Shown: piece after piece, positions 25,092 to 34,317 of the stretch | Numbering within the stretch: position 1 is the stretch's first letter | Layout of the letters: each line of letters opens with the position of its first letter | Assembly (NCBI RefSeq): GCF_003122325.1 | Contig: NZ_QFBC01000006.1 | Location: forward strand, 248,001-312,000 | Reading direction: 5' to 3' | From: Rhizobium album | GTDB taxonomy: Bacteria; Pseudomonadota; Alphaproteobacteria; Rhizobiales; Rhizobiaceae | DNA length: 64,000 bases | Translations under genes and position numbers: made by a program | The notes under the pieces: generated by a model | Seen by the model: the letters and a program-made list of their open reading frames with translations, nothing else | Database searches by the model: none | What the model was told of the DNA's origin: nothing

Positions 25092-26914
25092 CCAGGCTTG
25101 CAGAACTTCTTCCCTTCAATGCTGACGAAACCGTCGCCAGCTACTGCTCCCGGCTGGCTGTCGCGTGCGGATATCGCCATTCACGATCCTTCGCAAACGA
25201 CCTCGGCTTCCGTTTTCAGGGACTGGTTGTCGGCAACGATACGGATGTCAAACAGTTCGCTTCGGTTCTGGACGTGCCGGAATCGAAACTGTCTCCTGGC
25301 GTGATCGTGACCGAGAACCGGACGAGTACCGTCTCCGGCCAGAAGCTGACGCGTGCCCTCATGGAGCGGTACCGCCTCCGGCTCTGCCCCTTGTGCATCC
25401 GTGACGACGAGCGCAACCTCGAAGGCCGGAAGGGCTTCAGAGCATACGGCCGGATAGATTGGCTCGTGTGTCCCATCAGAACCTGCGAGACCCATGGAAC
25501 CAAACTGATCACACCGATTGGGGAGGATGCACGCCAGTACATGCATGACTTCGCCGTGAATCTCGCGATTGCAGCAGCCAATGTCGAGGAATTCTTGTCG
25601 CAGGCGGAACCCATGGATACCGACAGCCTGCAGCGCTACGTTCAGGCACGGCTCAGGGGAATGCCCACGGCCTCAACTTGGCTCGACACCATGCCCTTGT
25701 ATATCGCCGTCCGGCTCTGCGAAATAGTCGGCGCCGCGGAGCGGCATGGGGTCCGCTTCAAACCGAAGACTCTAAATGATCAGGAGTTGTCGTCCGCCGC
25801 GGGCACAGGATTCGACATTCTTTCCGGAGGCGCGGACGAGTTCCGGGACTGGCTCGTCAGAAAAACGGAGAGCTTCTATCGCAAGAACAGCGATCTCGGC
25901 GGGCGCTTCCTCTTCGGCCGACTATACGAGAAGGTCGCGTATGAGACCGACGACAGTGCATATGATCCGATCCGTCACATCATGCGGGAGGTCGTGATCA
26001 ACACCCTGCCGCTCGGTCCAGGTGAAGAGTTCTTCGGCCCCGTTACCGAGCGCCGGATTCACTCAGTGCATTCTGCATCCCGGGAATACGGCATTCATCC
26101 AGCACGCCTCGCCAAGCTACTTGCGGCTGCCGGGCTGATCACCGTGGAAGCCTCCAAACTCACGTTCGAGAAGATTCTCGTCGCCGCCGACACCATGGAG
26201 AGGTTCGTCGCCGAAGCCAAAAAAGGCCTGAACGCAGCGGAAGCGAAGGCGGCACTAAACGCGAAGGGAACACAGTTCGAGCAACTCGTGAAGCTCGGAT
26301 ACATCAAGGCCGATGTGGAAGACGAAACGGGAGCCTTCTCCTTCATCAACCGATTTTCACCTGCGGGAATAGAGGAGTTCCTGCGGAAATTGCGGGTGGC
26401 CGTGACGTGCGAAAATGACGATGGTCTCATCGATCTGCAACAGGCGAGGAAGAGAGCGAACTGCTCGTTCGGCGAACTGATCGATCTCCTTGTGAATAAC
26501 AAGCTCGAGCGAGTTGCGTTCGCGTCCGGGGAGCACGGCCTCGCCGCTATCCGTGTAGATGTCGACGAAATCAAGCAGTACACGGCAGGCGCAAACCACG
26601 ATTGCATCCCGATCCACAAGTTGGTCAAGCTGATGCCGTCATCGAGCAAGATCATCAGAGCGCTTCTGGCGGAAAAGAGAATCCCGACTGTCGAGCTGCG
26701 CAATCACGTGACGCGGAACCTTCAGAAATATGTCGCACAGGAAGATTTCGATACGTTCATGCGGGAGTTCGTGTCGCTTGGGAATATAGCGACGCGCGTG
26801 AATTTGAGAACTTGGACTGTCGAAAGGGAGTTGCGCCATTATGGGGTGGTGCCGGTGTACGTTGCCGGCGGCATGCCGTTCTATCGACGGGCGGATGCAG
26901 AAGCCATCTTCTAG
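25088..26914 (+). CDS. TniQ-family transposition target protein
   Basis: A 608-residue protein that begins with the TniQ signature: MTRLAELLPFNADETVASYC, then a zinc-finger-like set at Cys100/Cys103 (LCPLC) and Cys128/Cys133/His136 (VCPIRTCETHG). TniQ proteins choose or recognise the target and load TnsC. The remaining 450 residues contain several helix-turn-helix-like repeats (for example EYGIHPARLAKLLAAAGL and DLQQARKRANCSFGEL), so it may bind a specific DNA site as TnsD does. The ATG overlaps the tnsC stop by 4 bp. An intrinsic terminator follows 22 bp after the stop. Confidence 0.88.
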   Translation: MTRLAELLPFNADETVASYCSRLAVACGYRHSRSFANDLGFRFQGLVVGNDTDVKQFASVLDVPESKLSPGVIVTENRTSTVSGQKLTRALMERYRLRLCPLCIRDDERNLEGRKGFRAYGRIDWLVCPIRTCETHGTKLITPIGEDARQYMHDFAVNLAIAAANVEEFLSQAEPMDTDSLQRYVQARLRGMPTASTWLDTMPLYIAVRLCEIVGAAERHGVRFKPKTLNDQELSSAAGTGFDILSGGADEFRDWLVRKTESFYRKNSDLGGRFLFGRLYEKVAYETDDSAYDPIRHIMREVVINTLPLGPGEEFFGPVTERRIHSVHSASREYGIHPARLAKLLAAAGLITVEASKLTFEKILVAADTMERFVAEAKKGLNAAEAKAALNAKGTQFEQLVKLGYIKADVEDETGAFSFINRFSPAGIEEFLRKLRVAVTCENDDGLIDLQQARKRANCSFGELIDLLVNNKLERVAFASGEHGLAAIRVDVDEIKQYTAGANHDCIPIHKLVKLMPSSSKIIRALLAEKRIPTVELRNHVTRNLQKYVAQEDFDTFMREFVSLGNIATRVNLRTWTVERELRHYGVVPVYVAGGMPFYRRADAEAIF

Positions 26915-26935
26915 CGCATGCCGCACCTCACATGG

Positions 26936-26961
26936 AAAGCCGGGCACGACCCGGCTTTTTT
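26936..26961 (+). terminator. Rho-independent terminator of the transposition operon
   Basis: AAAGCCGGG and CCCGGCTTT form a 9-bp perfect stem with a CACGA loop and run into six T. It lies 22 bp after the tniQ stop. Confidence 0.9.
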
Positions 26962-26975
26962 GTTGCCCTGATACT

Positions 26976-27068
26976 TTGGCCAGTTTTTGCATTCAGAATG
27001 GCCAATCCTGGGTACGGAATCCGCGCCTGCTGACAGAAAATCAAAGGGTTACGACTGAATTGGCCAGT
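26976..27068. repeat. Three TTGGCCA motifs at the transposon edge
   Basis: TTGGCCAGT occurs at 26976-26984 and again at 27060-27068, and TGGCCAA (inverted) at 26999-27005. Tn7-like ends carry short repeated transposase sites, and these lie just outside the last transposition gene. The matching copies at the left end are not in the window, so this is a candidate only. TGGCCA is itself palindromic, which lowers the weight of the orientation. Confidence 0.4.
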
Positions 27069-27121
27069 ACTAGACTGGTTTTCTCATGAACTCACGCTAG
27101 AGTTCAAATGAGATGAACAGA

Positions 27122-27169
27122 AGGCTGCGGCAAACCTCGCCAAACATGGCGTTGGCTTTGCCGCAGCCT
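27122..27169. repeat. 13-bp perfect inverted repeat with nested hairpin
   Basis: AGGCTGCGGCAAA (27122-27134) pairs with TTTGCCGCAGCCT (27157-27169). The 22-base loop contains a second stem, CGCCA-AACA-TGGCG. There is no T-run on either side. It sits where the accessory region meets core genes, so it could be part of the insertion target, an old terminator or a regulatory hairpin. Confidence 0.6.
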
Positions 27170-27220
27170 CTGGCGTTTCCACGATCCGTTCGCGCTGCCG
27201 AAATCCGCGCTGCCCCGACA

Positions 27221-27361
27221 ATGGCGCGCATCAAGATCATCCGCCGTGCGTTACGCCTGACGCAAGAGGAGGTTTCTGCACGCTATCAAATTCCGCTCGG
27301 CACATTGCGGGATTGGGAACAAGGCCGGTCGGAACCGGACCAGACGGCGAAGGCCTATTAG
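27221..27361 (+). pseudogene. HTH (XRE/HigA-like) DNA-binding fragment
   Basis: The 46-residue product starts MARIKIIRRALRLTQEEV and contains the helix-turn-helix LTQEEVSARYQIPLGTLRDW followed by EQGRSEPDQTAKAY. In HTH proteins with this ending the chain normally runs on after AKAY, but here a TAG stops it. No complete N-terminal part lies upstream; that region is taken by the 13-bp inverted repeat. It is probably a truncated antitoxin-type regulator damaged at the transposon junction. Confidence 0.5.
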
Positions 27362-27484
27362 GCCGACGCTTTGCAACGGGGAGCTGCGTAGACGAAGCCT
27401 GCCAAAACATGCCATGAAAACAGTCTGGATATCAGACTTTCTGAGATCACGTTTTTAATGCGGCCGGAACCCATATTGTCTGCC

Positions 27485-27913
27485 ATGCCCCCCATTATCG
27501 ACATCATCCCCACCAACCCAGCCCCGGATGTCAAAGCCAGCATCGATGCAGCCTTGACGGCGTTTAACGCCAGGATGCGGGATTTTATGCCCGAGGAGCC
27601 GGATTTCGCCATCGCCATCCGCGACCCGGAAACCAATGCGGTCACAGGCGGTCTCTACGGCGTGGATGAGTATGGATGGGCCTTCATCAAGCTCCTCGTG
27701 GTACCGGAACACTATCGCGGCATAGGGCTTGGCACGCGATTGATCGAGGAAGCGGAGAAAATCGCGCAGGCCCGCGGCTATGTCGGCATCTGGCTGAATA
27801 CCTACGAATTCCAGGCACGACCGTTCTACGAAAAACTCGGTTACACGCTCTTCGGTGAGCTTGAAGGAAACAACGGCGCTATTCCCCAATATTTTCTCAA
27901 GAAGAAATTCTGA
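27485..27913 (+). CDS. GNAT-family N-acetyltransferase
   Basis: A 142-residue protein with the GNAT acetyl-CoA motif A: LLVVPEHYRGIGLGTRLIEEAE at about 71-92. The closing part, FYEKLGYTLFGELE, is typical of the family. GNAT enzymes move an acetyl group from acetyl-CoA to an amine; the substrate cannot be predicted. The start at MPPIIDIIPTN was chosen over an ATG 27 bp upstream, as it gives the usual GNAT length; neither has a strong ribosome site. It is the first intact gene on the chromosomal side of the transposon junction. Confidence 0.85.
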   Translation: MPPIIDIIPTNPAPDVKASIDAALTAFNARMRDFMPEEPDFAIAIRDPETNAVTGGLYGVDEYGWAFIKLLVVPEHYRGIGLGTRLIEEAEKIAQARGYVGIWLNTYEFQARPFYEKLGYTLFGELEGNNGAIPQYFLKKKF

Positions 27914-28216
27914 GACGGAGCAGCCTGCTGCTAATATATCGATTCAAGCGTTTCGCAAGTTGAGTCGGGATATGCCCGCAGACCATTGAAAGATCTATGG
28001 TTTTCATCGTGATTGAGCCGCGGAGACTCCACGCCTGCCTGTCTGCAACCGGCTGCTATACCGGCCGTCCCCATCCTGTCGAGTCGAACCTTGACGCGGC
28101 GCAATGCCTGCGAAGGCGTGAATTATCACCGGCTTTCCAGGCGGCGGGCAACATTTCCTTAACTCTGAAAAACTAGCATGGGATCCCAAGGTCCATGAGG
28201 GATGAAGAGAAGTAGA
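27914..28216. other. Intergenic stretch, 303 bp
   Basis: Between the acetyltransferase stop and the DUF1883 start. No gene or tRNA found; a GGTTCGACTC motif at 28080-28093 (minus) lacks the arms needed for a tRNA. Confidence 0.5.
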
Positions 28217-28540
28217 ATGCCCAAGCCGGCCTTCCGCTATACACATTATGATTTGGGCGTCTTACGGGCCGGCACTGCCATCGAAGTCACCCTGTCTGCC
28301 GTGTGCAATGTCCGGCTCATGACCCCCTGGAACTTCCAGGCCTTCAAGGAAGCGTTGAAACACCAGTTCGTCGGCGGCGTCGCACGCCGCTCCCCCATCA
28401 AGCTGACCATTCCCGAAACCGGTCCCTGGCACCTGGTCGTCGATATGGAAGGCCAGCATGGCCTGGCGGAATCGAGCGTCAAGATGATCGACAGCGTCAA
28501 CCCGGCCCGCTTCCAGCCTGCGGAACCCGCCGTCGGCTGA
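28217..28540 (+). CDS. DUF1883 domain-containing protein
   Basis: A 107-residue protein opening MPKPAFRYTHYDLGVLRAG. The pattern of a YDLG start, an NVRLMTPWNFQAFK middle and a GPWHLVVDMEG strand matches the DUF1883 family. Its members are small beta-rich proteins, sometimes linked to TIR-domain proteins; no function is established. An in-frame ATG 15 bp upstream has no usable spacing to a ribosome site. Convergent with rarA, 36 bp between stops. Confidence 0.85.
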   Translation: MPKPAFRYTHYDLGVLRAGTAIEVTLSAVCNVRLMTPWNFQAFKEALKHQFVGGVARRSPIKLTIPETGPWHLVVDMEGQHGLAESSVKMIDSVNPARFQPAEPAVG

Positions 28541-28576
28541 GCCGCCGCCGAGCAAGCTTCTGCACGAAGCGTCTTG

Positions 28577-29869
28577 CTACTCCGGTTTCTGGCCCTTCAG
28601 CCTTTTCCAATAATGCAGTCTCTTCGAAAGCTCGCGCTCGTAGCCCCGTTCGTTGGGCTTGTAGAAATCGAGGTCCTTGTCGCCCAGTTCGGCCGGGAAA
28701 AACATCTGGCCGCTGAAGGCATCCGGGAAATCGTGATCGTAGAGATAGCCCTCATGATAACCCAATTGTTTCATCAGTTTTGTCGGGGCATTCAGGATAT
28801 TCTTCGGCGGCGGGATCGATCCGGTTTGGCGTGCCAGTGCAGTCGCGGCGTCGAATGCCCTGTATGACGCGTTGGATTTCGGCGATGTCGCGACGTAAAC
28901 GATCGCCTGCGCCAGGAACAGCCGGGCCTCCGGCCAGCCTATGCGCTCGAACGCCTCCCAGGCGGTGATGACCTGCTGCAGGGCTTGCGGATCGGCCAGC
29001 CCGACATCCTCCGAGGCGGCGCAGGCCAGGCGCCGGAAGACGACATTGGGGTCTTCGCCGCCCTCGATCATCCTGGCCGCCCAATACAGCGAAGCGTTGA
29101 CATCGCTGCCGCGCAGGCTTTTGTGAAAACAGCTGAGCAGGTTGTAGTGCCCGTCATTGGCCTTGTCGTAGAGCGGCATGCGTTTCTGCAGGAAGACTGA
29201 TAGGTCGCTTTCGGAAAGCGGCGTCGTTACATTCGTCCGGAACAGCTCCTCGACCATGCCGATCAGGTATCGGCCATCGCCATCGGCCAGGTCGACCAGG
29301 GCGTCCCTTGCCGATGCCGTGATCGGCAGTGGTTTTTGCGCATGCTCTTCGGCCCGCTCCAGCAATTTGACCAGTGCCTGCCGGTCCAACGGATTGAGCG
29401 TGAAGACCCGTGCGCGCGACAGCAAGGCGCCCACCAGGCTGAAACTCGGATTTTCCGTTGTGGCACCGACCAGCGTGATCACGCCGCTTTCGACATGCGG
29501 CAGGAGGGCATCCTGAGTCGATCGGTTGAATCGATGCAGCTCATCGATGAACAGGATCGTCTGGCGTCCGAGCCCGCGGTCCTTCTTCGCTTCCTCGAAG
29601 ACCTTCCTCAGGTCCGCCACACCCGACATCACCGCCGAAAGCTGGACGAACCTGGCATTCGCCTCCGCTGCGACCAGCCGCGCGATCGTCGTCTTGCCGA
29701 CGCCCGGCGGTCCCCAGAGAATGAAGGAGGAAATCGAGCCCGACGTCACCATCCGGGCAATAGGCCCGCTTTCGCCCAGCAAATGATCCTGGCCGACCAC
29801 ATCCGCCAGGGTGCTGGGACGCAACGCTTCAGCGAGCGGTATCGGCGCCTGCGATTCGAAAAGTGACAC
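28577..29869 (-). CDS. rarA: Replication-associated recombination protein A (AAA+ ATPase)
   Basis: A 430-residue RarA/MgsA/WRNIP1-family ATPase that acts at stalled replication forks with SSB. Walker A is GPPGVGKT (53-60), Walker B ILFIDELHRFNRSTQD, and a sensor GATTENPSF is visible. The C-terminal tetramerisation part ends in YWKRLKGQKPE. I chose the GTG at 29869 (product MSLFESQAPIPLAEALRP), which gives the normal length; the longer open frame runs into degP. It follows degP by 103 bp on the same strand, a pairing common in rhizobia. Confidence 0.93.
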   Translation of the reverse strand: MSLFESQAPIPLAEALRPSTLADVVGQDHLLGESGPIARMVTSGSISSFILWGPPGVGKTTIARLVAAEANARFVQLSAVMSGVADLRKVFEEAKKDRGLGRQTILFIDELHRFNRSTQDALLPHVESGVITLVGATTENPSFSLVGALLSRARVFTLNPLDRQALVKLLERAEEHAQKPLPITASARDALVDLADGDGRYLIGMVEELFRTNVTTPLSESDLSVFLQKRMPLYDKANDGHYNLLSCFHKSLRGSDVNASLYWAARMIEGGEDPNVVFRRLACAASEDVGLADPQALQQVITAWEAFERIGWPEARLFLAQAIVYVATSPKSNASYRAFDAATALARQTGSIPPPKNILNAPTKLMKQLGYHEGYLYDHDFPDAFSGQMFFPAELGDKDLDFYKPNERGYERELSKRLHYWKRLKGQKPE

Positions 29870-29972
29870 GCATATCTCCAAACTTACACTCCGTATAAAT
29901 GGGGAGCGAAGCTGCTGTTTCAAACAACCTGATTGCCGACATACGCCGCGTGGTGCGCCAGCAAAATGGCGG

Positions 29973-31376
29973 TTAGCGGAAAAACTGCCGCAGGCGCTGT
30001 CCGTCGCGGTCGATTTCCACGCGCCAGAAACCCGGATCGTCCTGCAGCGCCGCCGCCAGTGTCTTCGTTGAGTCGACGGCATTGCCGTTGACCGAAACGA
30101 TCACATCGCGTGCCGCAAAACCGAGGCGGTCGGCGGGCGAGCCCGGCTTGACTTCCGTGACCACCACGCCGGTCGTATCGCTCGCCATGCGCAGTTCGTC
30201 GGCCACGCGCGGCGACAGGTTTGCGACGACGGCGCCGGCAAACGGGTTGCGGCCCTCGATCTGTCGCTGGTCGCGCGGCGCCGTTTCCGGAGCGCCGTCC
30301 AGCGTCAGCTTCACCGTTTCCTCCTTGCCGTTGTCGAGAACGGTCAGGTCGACGGCGATGCCAAGGCCGGCCGTGGTCAACCGATACCCCAGGGCGTCCG
30401 GATGCTCGACCGGCACACCGTTGACGGCAGTCACCACCTCGCCCGGCTTCAGGCCGGCCTTTGCCGCCGGTCCGTCGCCGGCAACCTTGACCACCAGCGC
30501 GCCGCGCGCCGTCTGCAGGCCGAGCGCCTCGGCCACTTCCGAGGTCACCGGCTCGAAGGTGGCGCCGACATAGGGGCGCTCGAAGCGTTTCGCGCCGTTT
30601 TCGGCAGAGGCCAGGAACACCTTCACCAGATTGGCGGGAATGGCAAAACCGACGCCGTTCGACCCGCCGCCGCGCGAAAAGATCGCCGTGTTGATGCCGA
30701 TCAGTTCGCCCTTCATGTTCATCAGCGCCCCGCCGGAATTGCCGGGATTGATCGACGCATCGGTCTGGATGAAGAAACCGAACTCCGACTTGACCACCTG
30801 GTTGCGCGCCAGCGCCGAAACGATGCCGCTCGTCACCGTCTGGCCGACGCCGAACGGATTGCCGATGGCGAGAACGAGATCGCCCACCTCCACCGCGTCG
30901 GAATTGCCGATCGGCAGGCTCGGGAAATTACCGCCGTCCTTGATCTTCAGGACGGCCAGATCGAGCCGATCGTCCTTGAGGATCACCTCGCAGGGAAATT
31001 CGCGACCGTCGGCCAATGCTACCTTGATATCGTCGGCACCCTCGATGACGTGGTTGTTGGTCACCACCGTTCCGTCTGCTTCGACGATCACGCCGGAGCC
31101 CAGCGAGGACTGCTTCTCCGTGCGGTTCGGCATGCGCTGGCCGAAGAACTGTTCGAAGAAGGGATCGTCGAGGAAGGGCGAACGACGCTCGACCATACGC
31201 TCGGCATAAACGTTGACGACGGCACTGGCCGTCTGCTTGACGAGCGGCGCGAAGGAGAGCTGCATCTGCAGCTGGCTTTCGGGCACGGTCTTGGCCGTCT
31301 CCTGCGCGTTCACCACGGGGATCATGAGGAAAAACGACAGGACGGAAGCCGAAAGACGCATCGTGAAGCCGCGCAT
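29973..31376 (-). CDS. degP: Periplasmic serine protease/chaperone, HtrA (DegP/DegQ) family
   Basis: A 467-residue protein with a signal peptide (MRGFTMRLSASVLSFFLMI, cut after about residue 24) and a trypsin-like domain. The catalytic triad is His109 (TNNHVIEG), Asp139 (DDRLDLAVLKI) and Ser214 (NPGNSGGAL). Two PDZ domains follow at about 255-345 and 375-460. HtrA proteins refold or degrade damaged envelope proteins. AAAGGA precedes the ATG by 7 bp. Assignment to DegP or DegQ subtype is not certain. Confidence 0.93.
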   Translation of the reverse strand: MRGFTMRLSASVLSFFLMIPVVNAQETAKTVPESQLQMQLSFAPLVKQTASAVVNVYAERMVERRSPFLDDPFFEQFFGQRMPNRTEKQSSLGSGVIVEADGTVVTNNHVIEGADDIKVALADGREFPCEVILKDDRLDLAVLKIKDGGNFPSLPIGNSDAVEVGDLVLAIGNPFGVGQTVTSGIVSALARNQVVKSEFGFFIQTDASINPGNSGGALMNMKGELIGINTAIFSRGGGSNGVGFAIPANLVKVFLASAENGAKRFERPYVGATFEPVTSEVAEALGLQTARGALVVKVAGDGPAAKAGLKPGEVVTAVNGVPVEHPDALGYRLTTAGLGIAVDLTVLDNGKEETVKLTLDGAPETAPRDQRQIEGRNPFAGAVVANLSPRVADELRMASDTTGVVVTEVKPGSPADRLGFAARDVIVSVNGNAVDSTKTLAAALQDDPGFWRVEIDRDGQRLRQFFR

Positions 31377-31660
31377 GGAAGATCCTTTTGAAAATATCGG
31401 GTCAGGCAGGTTTTAACGCTCGACGCTAGAAAAGGAAGAGGGCGGAAGCATGGAAAACGGCTGGCAGGACAAACAAGGCAAACCACGATCGCCAGCGAGC
31501 CTCGACATCTCGCCTGCATCTGCCCGCAAGGCCCTGTTTTGGAAGGGGCGCGCCATCATCGCCGGCGATCCTTCCTTGCCATAACGGCGGACTGCATCAT
31601 GTCTACTACCGAGACATGCCGGTTGCACCGGATGTTGCCGATTGAACATGGAGTAGTTTT

Positions 31661-32011
31661 ATGACGCGTTTTTCCACTGCCCTCGCCCTTGCCCTGCTGC
31701 TGGTCCCGGGCGCTACCACCGGCGCCGCAGCCGCCAGTTTCGATTGCGAAACGCCGGAGCTGAAGGCGGACGAAAAGGCGATCTGCGAGACGAGGGCGTT
31801 GAACGATGCCGATGTGCGGATGGTCACCACATTCGAATTGCTTTCCGGCCTGCTTGCCATGGGTGCGCGCGGTAGCTTGCAGGATGAACAATCGGCCTGG
31901 CTGCAGAAACGCCAGGCATGCGGCGCCGATACTGCCTGTATCGCTGCCGCCTACGAGGAGCGCATGAAGCAGCTGGGAGAAACCTACAAGAACATCAACC
32001 GGCCGCTGTGA
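31661..32011 (+). CDS. LprI-like (DUF1311) secreted lysozyme-inhibitor family protein
   Basis: A 116-residue protein with a clear signal peptide (MTRFSTALALALLLVPGA). After it come FDCETPELKADEKAICETRAL and a second Cys pair in KRQACGADTACIAAAYEER. This spacing is that of the DUF1311/LprI family, small periplasmic proteins that in some bacteria inhibit lysozyme. GGAG stands 7 bp before the ATG. The 285-bp gap before it, to degP, also holds a 44-codon frame that I do not support. Confidence 0.8.
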   Translation: MTRFSTALALALLLVPGATTGAAAASFDCETPELKADEKAICETRALNDADVRMVTTFELLSGLLAMGARGSLQDEQSAWLQKRQACGADTACIAAAYEERMKQLGETYKNINRPL

Positions 32012-32103
32012 GGCGTTGCTAGACGAGACGACATCGCTTCTTCGGAGAACAGCTGGTTCTTAATCAGCTGCTCTCCAGACGAGACGCTTCTCTCATACGC
32101 ATA

Positions 32104-32138
32104 AAGAAAAACCCTTCCCCCGCAGGCGAAGGAAGGGT
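32104..32138 (-). terminator. Rho-independent terminator after ilvD
   Basis: On the minus strand ACCCTTCC pairs with GGAAGGGT over 8 bp and runs into TTTTTCTTT. It is 35 bp after the ilvD stop. Confidence 0.88.
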
Positions 32139-32172
32139 CTTGAATGTCAATCCGGAAAAATGCCGGCGATTT

Positions 32173-34008
32173 TTATTCCGGCAGGATGCGCACGGCGCCC
32201 TTGTCGGCACTGGCGGCGAAAGCGGCATAGGCCTTCAGCGCCGTGGTGACGTTGCGCTTGCGCGGCGCGGCCGGCTTCCAGCCGAGCTTGTCCTGCTCGG
32301 CGCGGCGCGCTGCCAGTTCGGGCTCGGAGATGGCCAGATCGATGGTGCGGTTGGGGATATCGATATTGATGATATCGCCGTTGCGCACCAGGCCGATGGC
32401 ACCGCCCTGCGCCGCTTCCGGCGAGGCATGGCCGATGGACAGACCGGACGTGCCGCCGGAGAAACGGCCGTCGGTGATCAGCGCGCAGGCCTTGCCGAGG
32501 CCCTTCGACTTCAGGTAGCTGGTCGGATAGAGCATTTCCTGCATGCCCGGACCGCCCTTCGGACCCTCGTAGCGGATGACGACGACGTCGCCGGCCTTGA
32601 CCTCGTTGCCGAGGATGCCCTTCACCGCCGCATCCTGGCTTTCGTAAACGACAGCCGGGCCGGAGAACTTCAGGATCGACTCATCGACGCCGGCCGTCTT
32701 CACGATGCAGCCGTCGAGCGCGATGTTGCCGGAGAGAACGGCCAGGCCGCCATCCTTGGAGAACGGATGTTCGACGGAGCGGATGACGCCCTTTTCACCG
32801 TCGGTATCGAGTTCGTCCCAGCGGGATTCCTGGCTGAAGGCAACCTGCGTCGGGATGCCGCCCGGTGCAGCGCGGAAGAAGGTCCGCACGGTCTCGCTGC
32901 TGGTGCGGGTGATGTCCCAACGATCGATGGCATCGCCCAGCGTCTCGGCATGCACGGTCGGTGTATCGCGATGGAGAAGGCCGCCACGGTCGAGTTCGCC
33001 GAGGATGCGCATGATGCCCCCGGCGCGGTGGACGTCTTCCATGTGCACGTCCTGCTTGGCCGGCGCCACCTTCGAGAGGCACGGCACCTTGCGCGACAGC
33101 TGGTCGATGTCGTCGAGGTCAAAATCGATACCACCTTCATAGGCGGCCGCGAGGATGTGCAGCACGGTGTTGGTCGAGCCGCCCATGGCGATGTCGAGCG
33201 ACATGGCGTTTTCGAAGGCGCGCTTGTTGGCAACGTTGCGCGGCAGGATGCTGTCGTCTTCCTGCTCGTAATAGCGGCGGGCGAGATCGACGATCAGGTG
33301 ACCGGCTTCGACGAAGAGGCGCTTGCGATCGGCATGCGTGGCGAGCGTCGAGCCGTTGCCGGGCAAGGACAGGCCGAGTGCTTCCGTCAGGCAGTTCATC
33401 GAATTGGCCGTAAACATGCCGGAACAGGAACCGCAGGTCGGACAGGCCGAACGCTCGATGGCCTTGACGTCCTCGTCGGACATCTTGTCGTCGGCGGCCG
33501 CGACCATGGCATCGACGAGATCGAGCGCGTGGGTCTTGCCGTGAAGGACGACCTTGCCGGCCTCCATCGGGCCACCGGAGACGAAGACGGACGGGATGTT
33601 GAGGCGCATGGCGGCATTCAGCATGCCGGGGGTGATCTTGTCGCAGTTCGAGATGCAGACCATAGCGTCGGCGCAATGGGCGTTGACCATGTATTCGACC
33701 GAGTCGGCGATGATTTCGCGCGACGGCAGCGAATAGAGCATGCCGTCATGGCCCATGGCGATGCCGTCGTCGACGGCAATGGTGTTGAACTCCTTGGCAA
33801 CACCGCCGGCCGCTTCGATTTCGCGGGCGACGAGCTGGCCGAGATCCTTGAGGTGAACGTGGCCGGGCACGAACTGCGTGAACGAGTTGACCACGGCAAT
33901 GATCGGCTTGCCGAAATCGCTGTCCTTCATGCCCGTCGCGCGCCAAAGGCCGCGGGCACCGGCCATATTGCGGCCATGGGTCGTGGTTCTCGAACGATAA
34001 GCAGGCAT
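32173..34008 (-). CDS. ilvD: Dihydroxy-acid dehydratase
   Basis: A 611-residue iron-sulfur enzyme that converts dihydroxy-acids to 2-keto acids in valine, leucine and isoleucine synthesis. The cluster ligands lie in [10 protein letters not shown] (Cys122) and [11 protein letters not shown] (Cys195). The C-terminal domain has the conserved [21 protein letters not shown]. Full length for the family. GAGGAA precedes the ATG. It stands alone, with an intrinsic terminator behind it and 309 bp in front. Confidence 0.97.
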   Translation of the reverse strand: MPAYRSRTTTHGRNMAGARGLWRATGMKDSDFGKPIIAVVNSFTQFVPGHVHLKDLGQLVAREIEAAGGVAKEFNTIAVDDGIAMGHDGMLYSLPSREIIADSVEYMVNAHCADAMVCISNCDKITPGMLNAAMRLNIPSVFVSGGPMEAGKVVLHGKTHALDLVDAMVAAADDKMSDEDVKAIERSACPTCGSCSGMFTANSMNCLTEALGLSLPGNGSTLATHADRKRLFVEAGHLIVDLARRYYEQEDDSILPRNVANKRAFENAMSLDIAMGGSTNTVLHILAAAYEGGIDFDLDDIDQLSRKVPCLSKVAPAKQDVHMEDVHRAGGIMRILGELDRGGLLHRDTPTVHAETLGDAIDRWDITRTSSETVRTFFRAAPGGIPTQVAFSQESRWDELDTDGEKGVIRSVEHPFSKDGGLAVLSGNIALDGCIVKTAGVDESILKFSGPAVVYESQDAAVKGILGNEVKAGDVVVIRYEGPKGGPGMQEMLYPTSYLKSKGLGKACALITDGRFSGGTSGLSIGHASPEAAQGGAIGLVRNGDIINIDIPNRTIDLAISEPELAARRAEQDKLGWKPAAPRKRNVTTALKAYAAFAASADKGAVRILPE

Positions 34009-34317
34009 GGTGTTTTCCTCGACGTCTTTGAATCTATCCGGGGAGTGCGGGGCAAGGCGTCTCTACCGCAGCCCATTTTTCTCAGGTCCTAACGCAATTG
34101 CCGGAATCTGTCACTATCAGGTAGGCCGAATCCGGTACGGTACAAGCGGCAGCTGCGGCCAAGCGCGGCGGAATAAGCAGGGCTGTACACGGCTCTTCAC
34201 GTCAAAACACGAAAATGTGGTGTAACCACGGAAGAAAACCGTCACGCCGGCCGTAACAAAACCAATCTTGAATCCGTATTGGCGATATGATGCGCTTCAC
34301 GCTGAAAGGAACGTGCC
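34009..34317. promoter_or_regulatory. Divergent regulatory region between ilvD and msrP, 309 bp
   Basis: Must contain the promoters of both divergent genes. No clear sigma-70 pair, T-box or leader peptide of branched-chain amino acids was found by eye. Confidence 0.45.

Larger units (their letters stand above)
1..27119. mobile_element. Right part of a Tn7-like transposon carrying defence genes
   Basis: A tnsA-like/tnsB/tnsC/tniQ gene set at 20765-26914 points outward to a junction with core chromosome near 27.1 kb. Left of it lie only accessory genes (Druantia-like set, protease operon, PIN toxin, second methyltransferase). In Tn7-like elements the transposition genes sit near one end and cargo fills the rest, which fits this layout. 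The right boundary is inferred to be between the TTGGCCA repeats (last at 27060-27068) and the 13-bp inverted repeat at 27122; I could not fix the exact terminal bases or a target duplication. The left end is off the window. It is possible that cargo and transposition genes belong to separate insertions. Confidence 0.6.

Noticed and set aside
28060-28110. GGTTCGACTC motif resembling a tRNA T-loop (minus strand)
   Set aside because: No acceptor, anticodon or D arm can be paired around it.
31450-31584. 44-codon plus-strand frame between degP and the LprI-like gene
   Set aside because: Possible small protein, but composition and ribosome site are not convincing.
32140-34092. 650-codon plus-strand frame opposite ilvD
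   Set aside because: Antisense shadow of a complete ilvD gene.
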